A stretch of 40,242 nt of DNA. Source: Chloroflexota bacterium. GTDB taxonomy: Bacteria > Chloroflexota > Anaerolineae > Anaerolineales > Anaerolineaceae. Location: the NCBI GenBank assembly GCA_012799995.1, contig JAAZKE010000016.1:1-40242 (forward strand), written 5' to 3'. Positions 16,500 through 25,337 of the stretch are shown piece by piece (the first letter of the stretch is position 1; each line of letters begins with the position of its first letter). The notes beneath the pieces are model-generated. The model searched no databases. It was given only the letters and a program-made list of their open reading frames with translations, and was not told the origin of the DNA. The position numbers and the translations under genes were made by a program.

Positions 16500-17702
16500 A
16501 TGCAGCCTGTCGAGATTGTAAAGAATGTTTATTGGGTTGGAGTAAATGACCGCCAATCTGAACTTTTTGAAGGGTTATGGCCGATCAAACAGAGCGGCGT
16601 ATCCCTGAACAGCTACCTGATTAAGGACGAGAAAACCGTTCTGATCGACTTATCCAATGATATGCTCTCAGACAGTTATGTTGAAATGCTGCAGTCGCTG
16701 GTTGACTTGAGCAAAATTGACTTTATCGTGCTAAATCACCTCGAGCCTGACCACACCGGCGCCCTGTTAACGCTGGTGAGAGAAGCACCGAACGCGGTGT
16801 TCCTCGGCACCGCCAAAGCGGCAGAAATTGTAGGCAATTTTTATGATATCCGCCAGAATTTCCGTGTTGTTGCCGATGGCGAAACACTCAGCATCGGCAA
16901 GCGAACGCTGAAGTTTGTCGCGATTCCGTTCGTGCATTGGCCGGAAACCATGGTCACTTACCTGGTGGAAGATCAAATTCTGTTCTCCTGTGACGCGTTC
17001 GGGGGCTATGGTGCGCTTCAAGGAATTCTGTTCGATGACCAGTGTACCAACCTGGCGATGATGGAAAAGGAAGCACTGCGGTACTATGCGAATATCGTCT
17101 CTGCGCACAGCACCCACACCAGGCGCGCGATTGCCAAACTGGCAGGCACGCCGATCAAGATCGTTGCCCCTTCACATGGCCTGCTGTGGCGAAAAGACCC
17201 GCAGCGCATTATTGAGCTTTACTCCAAATGGGCAAACTATTCAGAAGGCGGCAGAGAGAAAGCGGTTACGGTGATGTTTGGGTCGATGTATGGAAACACC
17301 CGCGACTACGCTGAATCGATTATGCAGGCGATCAGCGAGCAGCATCTGCCGGTCGAATCGTTTGATATTAACACCACCCACGTCAGCTATATTCTGCCCT
17401 CGCTATGGAAGAACCAGGGCGTGATCGTATGCGCACCGACCTATGAGACCTCGATGTTCCCGATTATGTTGAACGTCTTGAACATGGCGAAAATCAAGCG
17501 CATACAAAACCGCACCGCGGCTTATTTTGGCAGTTACGGCTGGGGCAGCATGGCAAAGAAACAGTTTGAAAGCTATTGCACCGAGCAAAAATGGGATATG
17601 ATCGAAAACAGTCAGTTCTATGGCAAGCCCAAGGCAGCTGATTTCGAAATCATCAAACCATTCGCTGAGAAGTTTGTCGAAGCCGTTAAAAAGGCATCCT
17701 GA
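16500..17702 (+). CDS. fprA: A-type flavodiiron protein (400 aa)
   Basis: This enzyme reduces oxygen to water (and/or nitric oxide to nitrous oxide) in anaerobes, usually with electrons from rubredoxin. The N-terminal metallo-beta-lactamase-like domain has the diiron ligands H80, E82, D84 (HLEPDH), H146, D165 and H226. The C-terminal flavodoxin domain (about 255-395) binds FMN with the loop MFGSMYGNTRDYAE. The ATG at 16500 is chosen because GAGGAA precedes it and the protein then begins MQPVEIVKNVYWVG, as the family does; the earlier ATG at 16458 lies at the -10 box. No fused rubredoxin domain is present, but a rubredoxin gene lies at 25.8 kb. Confidence 0.93.
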   Translation: MQPVEIVKNVYWVGVNDRQSELFEGLWPIKQSGVSLNSYLIKDEKTVLIDLSNDMLSDSYVEMLQSLVDLSKIDFIVLNHLEPDHTGALLTLVREAPNAVFLGTAKAAEIVGNFYDIRQNFRVVADGETLSIGKRTLKFVAIPFVHWPETMVTYLVEDQILFSCDAFGGYGALQGILFDDQCTNLAMMEKEALRYYANIVSAHSTHTRRAIAKLAGTPIKIVAPSHGLLWRKDPQRIIELYSKWANYSEGGREKAVTVMFGSMYGNTRDYAESIMQAISEQHLPVESFDINTTHVSYILPSLWKNQGVIVCAPTYETSMFPIMLNVLNMAKIKRIQNRTAAYFGSYGWGSMAKKQFESYCTEQKWDMIENSQFYGKPKAADFEIIKPFAEKFVEAVKKAS

Positions 17703-17711
17703 CAAGCTCTG

Positions 17712-18023
17712 ATGTCCTCAACGTTTATTCGCAACCGGGAAGATTTCCGCTGTGAGCACTGCGGTCGCGAAGTCCAGGGCGACGGCTACACCAACCATTG
17801 CCCTTACTGTCTGTACAGCAAACACGTGGACGTTTTTCCGGGTGACCGGGCAGCAACCTGCGGTGGACTGATGGTTCCGGTGCGGGTGGAAGTGACGCGT
17901 TCGCATCGCTTTCTGGTACACCGTTGCGAAAAGTGCGGTCACCATCGCAAGAACAAGTGCGCTGAAAATGACAGTTTCGAAGCGTTGCTGGAAGTCATGC
18001 GATCACAGCAGCCGGGCGACTGA
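17712..18023 (+). CDS. RNHCP-domain zinc-ribbon protein (103 aa)
   Basis: Three paired cysteine motifs (CEHC near residue 14, CPYC in TNHCPYCLYSKHVD, CEKC) with the segments VFPGDRAATCGGLM and HRCEKCGHHRKNKC match the RNHCP domain family. The signature reads TNHCP here instead of RNHCP. Members are small, probably zinc-binding proteins of unknown function, sometimes linked to RNA or translation. It begins nine bases after the flavodiiron stop and is likely cotranscribed. A hairpin follows. Confidence 0.85.
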   Translation: MSSTFIRNREDFRCEHCGREVQGDGYTNHCPYCLYSKHVDVFPGDRAATCGGLMVPVRVEVTRSHRFLVHRCEKCGHHRKNKCAENDSFEALLEVMRSQQPGD

Positions 18024-18063
18024 CTCCGCTACCTGAGAAAAATTATCCGTTTTATTAAAACAA

Positions 18064-18103
18064 CCATCCCTGTCAGGTTGAATACAAGTGCCAACAGGGA
18101 TGG
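18064..18103. terminator. Bidirectional hairpin between convergent genes
   Basis: A perfect 10-bp stem, CCATCCCTGT with ACAGGGATGG, encloses a 20-base loop. It lies in the gap between the RNHCP gene and the oppositely oriented metal-binding protein gene. Confidence 0.5.
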
Positions 18104-18125
18104 ATTCATTAATAGATGGTACGGC

Positions 18126-19157
18126 TCAGTTCAGCGCCTCGCGCAGTTTCTCGACATTCTCGTGCATGATTGAGAGATAGGAAGTCTGCTCCAGATTGGC
18201 ATTTCCGCCGACGTTATGGGCAGCGTTGAGCACCTCTACCCGTGCGCCGGTTGCGTCAGCGATCGTTTTTGCAATCACCTGATTTGAATTCTCCAACGTG
18301 AAAACCACCGGCAGATTGTACTCACGCACTTTATCGATCAGAAACGCGACTGTGGATGCGCCCGGGTCATTGTCAGTACTGCATCCGGGGAAAGCCGCAT
18401 AATATTCCAAGCCATAATCATGTGCCAGGTAGCGAAATGGGAAGCGGTCGCCAACTACAAAAACTTTGCGTTTGGACGATGCTACCATCGATCGAAAATC
18501 CGCATCCAGCTGCTTTAACTCATTAATATAAGCCTCAGCGTTGGCTGCGAACAGCGCACTGTTGGCTGGATCCAATGCGCTCAGAGCGTCTCTGATTTTT
18601 TCAGTCATCAGGATTGCGTTGGTTGGAGACGTCCAGATGTGCTCATCAATGACGCCGTCTGAATGACTGTGACTGTCCGATTCATCATTATCGTCATCGT
18701 CATCGTGCTTTTCATCATCATTTTCATCGTGGTATTCATCGCCATCGTCATCATGTTCATCATGGGACGAGTCGTGTTGCATCCCCTCCACAATTTCCTC
18801 ATTCAACCCGCGAACCGATTGGATCAATGCGACCGTAGCTGGTTTTTTATCGCCAAACGACGAAAGAATACGGTCAACCCAGCCGTCACTCTCCCCACCG
18901 ATATACAGGAACAGATCAGCGTCCTGCACGGTCATGATATCGCTCGGCGTCGGTTCAAAGGAATGGCTGTCAGCTCCCGCTGGCAGTATCAAGGTGACAC
19001 TCATGGTGTCTCCGGCAACGATGCGGGTGAAATCAAAAATCGGGAAAATGGTCGTAACAATATGATATCTATCATTCTGCGCTGCAGCGCCACCAACTCC
19101 CGCCAGAACGATGATCGCAGCCAGCAAAATGACCAGAAATTTATTAATTGAGTTCAT
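18126..19157 (-). CDS. Zinc/manganese ABC transporter substrate-binding protein, ZnuA-like (343 aa)
   Basis: This is a secreted cluster 9 (A-I) metal-binding protein. An N-terminal hydrophobic signal ends near GGAAAQ. Family landmarks are PAGADSHSFEPTPSD (first His ligand), an Asp/His-rich flexible insert (about residues 124-163), DEHIWTSP (second His ligand), GDRFPFRYLAHDYGLEY and FTLENSNQ. The acidic-histidine loop favours zinc, but the position where ZnuA has its third His reads DRFPFRY, so metal choice is open. The ATG at 19157 has AAGGAGG upstream; the frame beyond it lacks support. No permease or ATPase gene lies nearby. Confidence 0.88.
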   Translation of the reverse strand: MNSINKFLVILLAAIIVLAGVGGAAAQNDRYHIVTTIFPIFDFTRIVAGDTMSVTLILPAGADSHSFEPTPSDIMTVQDADLFLYIGGESDGWVDRILSSFGDKKPATVALIQSVRGLNEEIVEGMQHDSSHDEHDDDGDEYHDENDDEKHDDDDDNDESDSHSHSDGVIDEHIWTSPTNAILMTEKIRDALSALDPANSALFAANAEAYINELKQLDADFRSMVASSKRKVFVVGDRFPFRYLAHDYGLEYYAAFPGCSTDNDPGASTVAFLIDKVREYNLPVVFTLENSNQVIAKTIADATGARVEVLNAAHNVGGNANLEQTSYLSIMHENVEKLREALN

Positions 19158-19238
19158 TCCGAACCTCCTTCTTCCAACGCATTTTACCATTACCTCCAGG
19201 AGAGCCATTTGGATTCAGCTGCAAGCAGGAAGTTCTCA

Positions 19239-19246
19239 TGTATAAT
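19239..19246 (+). promoter_or_regulatory. TGTATAAT -10 box of pheA
   Basis: TGTATAAT lies 59 bases before the pheA ATG in a 148-bp divergent gap. No convincing -35 box is seen at the usual distance. Confidence 0.5.
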
Positions 19247-19305
19247 TTTGACAGGAGATTTTTCAATTTCGCTGATCATGATTAGCTGACAAAAGGAGGA
19301 CTCAC

Positions 19306-20142
19306 ATGAATAAGATTCGCGTTGCCATTCAGGGAATTCAGGGGGCACATACATCAACCGCTGTAGAAAAAGCCTTCCCAAACACCCCTGTCGAGATCGT
19401 GCTGTTCTCCACTTATGAGAAGGCATTTGAAGCGGTTGAAAAGAAAACCTGTGATTTTGCCGTCATCCCAATGGAAAATTCAATGCAGGGCAGCATCCAT
19501 TCCAACTATTACCTTTTGGCACGAAAGTTCCTGTACATCATCGGAGAAGTGTACGTACCCATCCATTATTCACTGATCGGGCTGCCCGAAGCCACAATTG
19601 AAGAAGTCAACCTGGTGATTGCTCATCCTGGTGCGCTGGACATATGCATGGGATATATCGAATCCATGCCGGGCAAACCCAATATTGAAACGGTCTACGA
19701 CAGCGCCGGCAGTGTTGAGCTGCTGATGAACCTGGCGAACCCGGAAACAGCCATGATCGGCTCCAGCGCGCTGGCAACTTATCACAACCTGGAAGTGCTG
19801 GATGAAAATGTTGAGGACAACGCCAACAACATCACGCGCTACAATGTTTTTTCGCGCGAACCAGTCAATCCCGGTCCGGACGGCAAAACCACCATTGTGT
19901 TCACCACCCATCACAAGCCGGGTGCGTTACTCAATGCCATGAAGGTATTCGCAGATCGCAATATCGACCTGACAAAAATCGAGTCACGACCACTGCCGGA
20001 TGATCCTTATGAATATATGTTCTACGCGGATATTTCCGGACCGATCTCCGATCCGAAGGTAAAGGAAGCGATTGACGAGCTTGAGATCTACCATGCCCCC
20101 TGGCTTCGAATTCTGGGCAGCTATATTTCAAGCAAAGATTAA
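19306..20142 (+). CDS. pheA: Prephenate dehydratase (278 aa)
   Basis: It converts prephenate to phenylpyruvate in phenylalanine synthesis. The periplasmic-binding-protein-like catalytic domain (about residues 4-185) has the motifs IPMENSMQGSIH and NITRYNVF, the latter carrying the catalytic Thr of the TRF motif (here TRY). The C-terminal ACT domain (about 197-275) with GALLNAMKVF and the ESRP motif senses phenylalanine for feedback control. AAAGGAGG precedes the ATG. It is a monofunctional enzyme with no chorismate mutase domain. A strong terminator follows. Confidence 0.94.
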   Translation: MNKIRVAIQGIQGAHTSTAVEKAFPNTPVEIVLFSTYEKAFEAVEKKTCDFAVIPMENSMQGSIHSNYYLLARKFLYIIGEVYVPIHYSLIGLPEATIEEVNLVIAHPGALDICMGYIESMPGKPNIETVYDSAGSVELLMNLANPETAMIGSSALATYHNLEVLDENVEDNANNITRYNVFSREPVNPGPDGKTTIVFTTHHKPGALLNAMKVFADRNIDLTKIESRPLPDDPYEYMFYADISGPISDPKVKEAIDELEIYHAPWLRILGSYISSKD

Positions 20143-20168
20143 TTCATCTCACATCAAACCTGTAAAGA

Positions 20169-20194
20169 AGCCGCTGAAAAATCAGCGGCTTTTT
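20169..20194 (+). terminator. Terminator of pheA
   Basis: AGCCGCTGA, loop AAAA and TCAGCGGCT followed by TTTTC. A classic intrinsic terminator 27 bp after the stop; it may also serve the convergent ogt gene. Confidence 0.9.
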
Positions 20195-20665
20195 CTATGC
20201 ATTCTTTCGTTCAAGATCAAGCAGAAACTCTTTTATTGGCAATCCTCCGCCAAATCCGCCCAGCGACCCGTCCGCCGCAATCACGCGATGACACGGGATG
20301 ATAATTGCGATCGGGTTATGATGGTTCGCGCCGCCTACCGCCCGCGCAGCCTTGGGGTTGCCAACCTGAATGGCAATGTCACGATAACTGCGGGTCTCTC
20401 CATAGGGAATGGTCTGCAAAGCTTTCCAAACGCTCCGCTGGAACGGTGTTCCTTCCGGAGCTAACGGCAAATCAAAAGTCCTGCGCTTCCCTTCAAAATA
20501 GTCATTCAGCTGGCTGAAAACCGCCATCAGCAGCGGGTCAGCCTGAGCATCGCTCTTACGCGAGCCGGTCGGATTTGAACCGAACATCAGATCTGTTACT
20601 TTGCCATCTTCGACGCCGATGGTAAGGCTGCCGATCTGCGTTGTTTTTGTCGCGTAAAGTTTCAT
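20195..20665 (-). CDS. ogt: Methylated-DNA-[protein]-cysteine S-methyltransferase (156 aa)
   Basis: A suicide enzyme that moves O6-alkyl groups from guanine to its own cysteine. The active site PCHRV is at about residues 124-128 with acceptor Cys125. The DNA-binding segment IPYGETRSYRDIA and the Asn/Arg region ARAVGGANHHNP are intact. It is the short Ogt form, with no Ada domain. The start has GAGGGGG upstream and a TATAAT box about 30 bases before. It is convergent with pheA, with no intergenic space beyond the terminator. Confidence 0.93.
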   Translation of the reverse strand: MKLYATKTTQIGSLTIGVEDGKVTDLMFGSNPTGSRKSDAQADPLLMAVFSQLNDYFEGKRRTFDLPLAPEGTPFQRSVWKALQTIPYGETRSYRDIAIQVGNPKAARAVGGANHHNPIAIIIPCHRVIAADGSLGGFGGGLPIKEFLLDLERKNA

Positions 20666-21057
20666 AATTCCCCCTCTACAATAGCTGTTGTTAATTATAT
20701 AGAGGAAAGAAAGATTGCCTCACAGAAAGAATTATGAATACCGCGCAATAAATTTTAGATTGCGATACCTGCAACCCCATAGTACAGCCTGTATCTATCT
20801 CTCCTTGCACATTGCTTATCTACTCCTATTTACAATAAGCCATTCAAAATCTTTTCAGTCTTAACCACAGAAGGATTTATAGAGTTTATTTATTCTCCCT
20901 ACGGTTATCTTTCTATATATTTCGATGTCTTGTCTTTCTACTTCACTTAATCTTGTGTATCGCATACGAGTAATTGTATCTCCTTATCCGTTGCACTAAA
21001 TCCCTGAACCTAAGCAATAATATTCTTCAACATAAAGATAATGCAAAGGTTATTTAG
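20666..21057. other. 392-bp AT-rich gap
   Basis: The gap between ogt and the TupA-like gene has no full gene. The only coding-like stretch is the short IS30-like fragment listed separately. The right part is AT-rich, like the polysaccharide genes that follow, so the border of acquired DNA probably lies here. Confidence 0.5.
20861..20965 (-). pseudogene. Possible IS30-family transposase N-terminal fragment (34 codons)
   Basis: A 34-codon frame starts at ATG 20965 behind AAGGAG (13-base spacing) and reads MRYTRLSEVERQDIEIYRK. This resembles the beginning of IS30-family transposases (a Y-x-x-L-x-x-x-E-R segment leading into a helix-turn-helix). The frame stops after 34 codons, and no clear continuation was found in the other frames. 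The match is short and made by eye. Confidence 0.35.
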
Positions 21058-22020
21058 TTAATCATTTTTCTCCATGGGAATTTTAATCGGAAACCTGTCT
21101 TTTGAGATATCCCATAAATCTCCAAGTTCAAAATCAAAGGCGTCGGGATAAATTGCATCGAGTCCACTACCGTTCGTAAAAGTCATTTCACCAAAGAAAA
21201 TACACCCATTGATATTGTATAAATCAACTCTTACATGTGAAATTCCTTTAGAAAGAGTTTCTGCTATATAAATCATTTTTTCAAAATTTTTTGGTTTATT
21301 TATTTTTCCGTTATAGTTTGGGAGTTTTTGTGTCCACGGTAATAGTTTCCAATCCAAATTGTAAACATTTCTCCTGTGGTCAGTTTCCCGATTCATGTCC
21401 ACCCAAACTGCATGAGCTTTTCCATTAAAACATAGTATTTTATAATCTGGAAGCGATTTATAAATTGGGTCAACCAAGTATTTTTCTGCAATTATTAAAG
21501 GTTCGATAGAATTGTAATGTAACTCATAAGCATTCACATAACCAAATGGAATACTTGTCCAAAAATCTAATTTCGACTTTACTAAACGATAATTTATTTT
21601 TCGTTTATCCCAGATGACAATGTTTGTACCTGATCCATTATTTGTTTTCAAAACGAAAGTATTTGGCAATCTTTCAAAATCTATATCATCGAATTTTTTC
21701 CAAACCCCATAAAGAGGTATAAGATAATTTGAACCAATTTTCTCTGTAACATAATTCCTAACCAGATATTTATCTGAGAGGTATGATCTTATTGGGTTTT
21801 GATTATATAATTTTGACCACTGAATTTTTTCTGTATATGCACGAGGTCTTTCAAGCGATAGAGGGCGATTTATTTTCTTTAGGTAAATATCTTTTAAATC
21901 ATCTGAATATTTATCTGGCGGAATAGCTAAACACCGATTAATTTCTTTAATGATTCTTCTTCTTTGACAATAAAAAAATATTAGAGGAAAATGTGGTTTA
22001 ATTAATTCTTTGACTCTCAT
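21058..22020 (-). CDS. TupA-like ATP-grasp protein, surface polysaccharide synthesis (320 aa)
   Basis: The protein resembles TupA-like ATP-grasp proteins, named after a teichuronopeptide synthesis protein and common in capsule and exopolysaccharide loci. Landmarks are the N-terminal RPLSLERPRAYTEKIQWSKL with a following SDKYLVRNYV, the ATP-binding strand NTFVLKTNNGSGTNIVI, and the C-terminal HVRVDLYNINGCIFFGEMTF with Asp/Glu magnesium ligands. It would act in the cytoplasm, joining an amino acid or similar acid to a sugar or chain. It is AT-rich compared with the flanking core genes. The start lies near the left end of the IS256 element. Confidence 0.8.
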   Translation of the reverse strand: MRVKELIKPHFPLIFFYCQRRRIIKEINRCLAIPPDKYSDDLKDIYLKKINRPLSLERPRAYTEKIQWSKLYNQNPIRSYLSDKYLVRNYVTEKIGSNYLIPLYGVWKKFDDIDFERLPNTFVLKTNNGSGTNIVIWDKRKINYRLVKSKLDFWTSIPFGYVNAYELHYNSIEPLIIAEKYLVDPIYKSLPDYKILCFNGKAHAVWVDMNRETDHRRNVYNLDWKLLPWTQKLPNYNGKINKPKNFEKMIYIAETLSKGISHVRVDLYNINGCIFFGEMTFTNGSGLDAIYPDAFDFELGDLWDISKDRFPIKIPMEKND

Positions 22021-22060
22021 TGGTGTTTAGAATACTCCTGATACATAGTAGTGTAACATT

Positions 22061-23337
22061 GTTTCTGTAAATTACTGAACCTTAACAAAAGAGTGAGTCA
22101 GAAGTACCCTTAAGTTCACCACAACTAAAAGGAGATACCAATGACTCACAAAAACGATTATACCCTCATAGAAGACCTGACGAAACAAGGACTGGAAACG
22201 ATTCCAGAACTTGTCAGAATTCTCATCAATAACGCGATGCAAGTTGAGAGAGCCAAACATCTCAAAGCTAAACCTTATGAACGCAGCCCAGATCATTCAG
22301 GTTATGCCAATAGTTACAAACCCAAGACGGTCAAAACAAAAGTAGAGAAATCTCGTTTGATGTTTCTCATGTACGTAACAGCGACTTCTATCCTACAGCT
22401 CTGGAAAAAGGGATGTGCAGTGAAAGAGCCCTGAAGATAGCACTGGCGGAGATGTATATACGGGGTGTTTCCACACGAAAGGTGAAGGCTATAACAGAGA
22501 CACTTTGCGGATTTGAAGTTTCAGCAGCCCAGGTCAGCCGGGCGACAGCGCAACTGGATGAAGTTCTTCAACAATGGCGAGACAGGGAACTGGGAGAGAT
22601 CAGATATTTATTTCTTGATGCACGCTATGAGAAAGTCCGGGAAGCTGGTCAGGTGCGTGATTTAGCCATATTGATAGCCACCGGTATCAGTCTTATGGGA
22701 GAAAGGCAAGTATTAGGGGTGTCTGTTTCACTGAGCAAGCATTAAACGCATTGGAAAGACTTTCTGATAAGGTTTGAAAGAGCGCGGTCTGAAAGGGACA
22801 GAACTGGTCATCGCTGATGACCATGCAGGCTTGGGAGCAGCCAGGCGCGCAGTGTTTGGCGGAGTGCCCTGGGGCCAGCGATGTCAGTTTCATATACAGC
22901 AAAACGCAAGTGCCTATGTGCCCAGGCAAGCCCTAAAAAAGGAGGTGGCGTCAGATATACGAGCTGTTTTCAATGCGCTGGACAGAGAAATAGCAGAAGA
23001 ATATTTACAAAGCATAATTAGAAAATATGGAAAAGTAGCACCTCGTTTATCGACTTGGATGGAAACCAGTCTTTCAGAAGGCTTGACTGTGTTCAGTTTT
23101 CCAGTTGAGCACAGACAAATGATAAGGACAACGAATGCGCTGGGACGTATCAACCGTGAAATTAGAAGAAGAACGCGGGTAGTAAGCATTTTTCTAAACG
23201 CGGAGTCTTGTTTGCGATTAGTAACGGCGATGCTTATGGAAATCAGTGAAGAATGGCAGGTTGGAAAACGATATTGTACTGATTTAAACCAGAATATTAG
23301 GACTGATGGGTGTTTTGACTAATGAATTTACAGAAAA
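22061..23337 (+). mobile_element. Degenerate IS256-family insertion sequence
   Basis: An element of about 1.28 kb is bounded by inverted copies of TTTCTGTAAATT (22062-22073 on the plus strand and 23325-23336 as the complement). It encloses an IS256-type transposase frame with several lesions. No target duplication is obvious at the edges, so it is old or rearranged. It separates two polysaccharide genes. Confidence 0.8.
22141..23322 (+). pseudogene. IS256-family (Mutator-type) transposase, disrupted
   Basis: Put together across frames, the product reads as a transposase: LITNNAMQVERAKHLKA-type N-terminus, then RNSDFYPTALEKG, EMYIRGVSTRKVKAITE, the DDE core with YLFLDARYEKVRE, VIADDHAGLG and WGQRCQFHIQQNAS, and the C-terminal TNALGRINREIRRRTRVV. 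Lesions: a frameshift near 22350 (the plus-one frame gives SFDVSHVRNSDFYPTAL), an in-frame TAA at about 22743, and a second frameshift near 22768, before LKERGLKGTEL. AAAGGAG precedes the ATG. It is not expected to be active. Confidence 0.88.
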
Positions 23338-23429
23338 TAGGTTGCGTAATCGTTTTTTAAATTTATTTATTAACTAATCGAATGTGTATATCCTATAAGA
23401 ATTCTTTTTTATATGAATTTCTTTATGAT

Positions 23430-24509
23430 TCATATTCGTAAATGATTCTTGTTCTTTATTAATCCATTTCGCATTCGATTCGAAAGACAAACACCCAATC
23501 TGTTTAAAACGTAATAAAGATATGGCGATAATGAAAATATTTGAATGCTTACCTTCTCTTTTATTTTTTTTCTCGGATGATTTTCAATCAGACCCTCTAT
23601 TACTTTTTTTACTTCAGGCAAAGTGTTTGTAAGATCTTCAGACACTTTTTTGACTGCTTTTCTTGCCGAGAGCCCTTGTGAACACAGTGCTTTCGTACAA
23701 GATTTCAAGTTAAAAAGATAATTATCAAGAATGGCAGAATATCTAAGCTTGTTGGAAATTTCTTGCAGCTCCGAATTATTTTTTAAATCGATATAATCGT
23801 TCACGCTTTGCAAGGCCAACACGCTATGAAATTTAAAAATGTTGTAGCTGTATGTTTTAGAACCTTCATGTTGAACGTAATAAGAAAGTGTCTTATTGAG
23901 AAATTTTACCGTATCAGCTTCAATTAAAGCTTTATAAGTAAATTCCAAGTCTTGGCCGCTATAATAATTTTCACTAAACAAAAGATGTTTTTCAGATAAC
24001 AATTCTTTTTTGTAAACCGCACTTCCAATACAAATTCTCATTCGTTTATCAAGTATGTCATTCAATACCAATGGACCACTCTCAATGTCCTTTTGATACG
24101 GATAAAGATCTGTGAATTTATAAAAAATTGTTCTATCTGGTTGTACTTGATCAATCTTCCAGCATAAAATATCATAAGATTCTTTTTCCAAAATTTTTAA
24201 AACATATTCAACTAGCTGATTATCCAGGAAATCATCACCATCCAATAAAAGAATATAATCGCCGGAAGCTTCGGAAATTCCCTTATTTCTTGCTGAACTC
24301 ACGCCGCGATTTTCCTGGTGGATTAACTTGGAGTTTACTATATTGTTACTTCGAATAAATTCCGCAACGACCCTATTAGTCGCATCTGTCGAACCATCAT
24401 CGACAATGATTGCCTCAAAGTTATTATCCGTTTGATTTTTTAACGAACTCAAAGTGTTGAGGATATATTTCTCCACATTAAAGGCAGGAATTATAATGCT
24501 CAGTTTCAT
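23430..24509 (-). CDS. Family 2 glycosyltransferase (359 aa)
   Basis: A GT-A fold inverting glycosyltransferase. The start LSIIIPAFNVEKYI, the nucleotide-sugar site IVDDGSTD (about residues 35-42) and the DGDDF metal-binding motif (about 91-95) are all present. The C-terminal half is helical and ends in a basic region, possibly membrane-associated. It would add a sugar to a surface polysaccharide in the cytoplasm. The ATG at 24509 follows GAGG with good spacing, giving the usual family start. AT-rich, on the same strand as the TupA-like gene beyond the IS element. Confidence 0.88.
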   Translation of the reverse strand: MKLSIIIPAFNVEKYILNTLSSLKNQTDNNFEAIIVDDGSTDATNRVVAEFIRSNNIVNSKLIHQENRGVSSARNKGISEASGDYILLLDGDDFLDNQLVEYVLKILEKESYDILCWKIDQVQPDRTIFYKFTDLYPYQKDIESGPLVLNDILDKRMRICIGSAVYKKELLSEKHLLFSENYYSGQDLEFTYKALIEADTVKFLNKTLSYYVQHEGSKTYSYNIFKFHSVLALQSVNDYIDLKNNSELQEISNKLRYSAILDNYLFNLKSCTKALCSQGLSARKAVKKVSEDLTNTLPEVKKVIEGLIENHPRKKIKEKVSIQIFSLSPYLYYVLNRLGVCLSNRMRNGLIKNKNHLRI

Positions 24510-24733
24510 ATTCACCCTCATTCCAAAGCAATAATCTATTTAGTATTGATCACAACAATTCCTGTTGTTTTCTTATTTTATATGATTCTTGATAGATTAA
24601 GGGAGATAAAAAGAATAATTGTGGATAATGAGCCAGCAGTCTTACTTTTTATCAATTCATTGATTGACAATTCATTTAATTAATCTTGGCTAAATATGAA
24701 AAATAATTAAGCCGGAAACTTTTTCATCATAAA

Positions 24734-24756
24734 AAAGGCCGCTTCGTGCGGCCTTT
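24734..24756 (-). terminator. Terminator of the rubrerythrin operon
   Basis: On the minus strand AAAGGCCGC, loop ACGAA, GCGGCCTTT, running into TTTTTTATG. It lies 18 bp after the rubrerythrin stop. On the plus strand it has no T-run. Confidence 0.88.
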
Positions 24757-24773
24757 ACAGATAATTTTTAATC

Positions 24774-25313
24774 TTAGTAGTTCACACAGCGAACTTCAAA
24801 ATAGGCCTGCGGATGTGAACAGGTTGGGCATTTCTCTGGTGCCTTCTTGCCATAATGAAGATGACCACACACCCGGCAAATCCAGACAACGTCTTCCTCT
24901 TTCTGGAATACACTGCTGTTTTCCAGATTTTCAATCAGTTTCCTGTAGCGTTCTTCGTGTTTCTGCTCAATTGCGCCGACCAGCTCAAATTTTTTAGCAA
25001 TCTCGGTGAATCCTTCTGCACGTGCGGTTTCGGCAAACTCTTTGTACATTTCGGTCCACTCGTAATTCTCACCAGCAGCCGCATCAATCAGGTTTTCTGT
25101 TGTCTTGGGGACTCCGCCATCATGCAGGTATTTGAACCATAACTTGGCATGTTCCCGTTCATTTCCCGAGGTCTCGGTGAAAATTGCACTGATCTGTTCG
25201 TAACCCTCTTTTTTAGCCTGGGAAGCATAATACGAATATTTATTCGTAGCCATCGATTCACCGGCAAACGCGGCGTTCAAATTCTTTTCGGTCTGTGACC
25301 CTTTTAATTCCAT
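24774..25313 (-). CDS. rbr: Rubrerythrin (179 aa)
   Basis: A non-haem peroxidase of anaerobes that reduces hydrogen peroxide with electrons from rubredoxin. The ferritin-like four-helix domain (about residues 1-140) has the ligand motifs E-x-x-A-x-x-[12 protein letters not shown] and [11 protein letters not shown]. The C-terminal rubredoxin-like domain binds one iron through CRVC (146-149) and CPTC (162-165). AAAGGAG precedes the ATG. It is the last gene of a rubredoxin/superoxide reductase/rubrerythrin set, 24 bp after the previous stop, and would remove the peroxide made by superoxide reductase. Confidence 0.95.
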   Translation of the reverse strand: MELKGSQTEKNLNAAFAGESMATNKYSYYASQAKKEGYEQISAIFTETSGNEREHAKLWFKYLHDGGVPKTTENLIDAAAGENYEWTEMYKEFAETARAEGFTEIAKKFELVGAIEQKHEERYRKLIENLENSSVFQKEEDVVWICRVCGHLHYGKKAPEKCPTCSHPQAYFEVRCVNY

Positions 25314-25337
25314 TCTGAGCTCCTTTATATAAAAACG

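Noticed and set aside
18663..19151. 162-codon plus-strand frame with Ile/Val-rich start
   Set aside because: It is the antisense of the Asp/His-rich loop in the metal-binding protein; low-complexity codons on one strand leave the other strand open.
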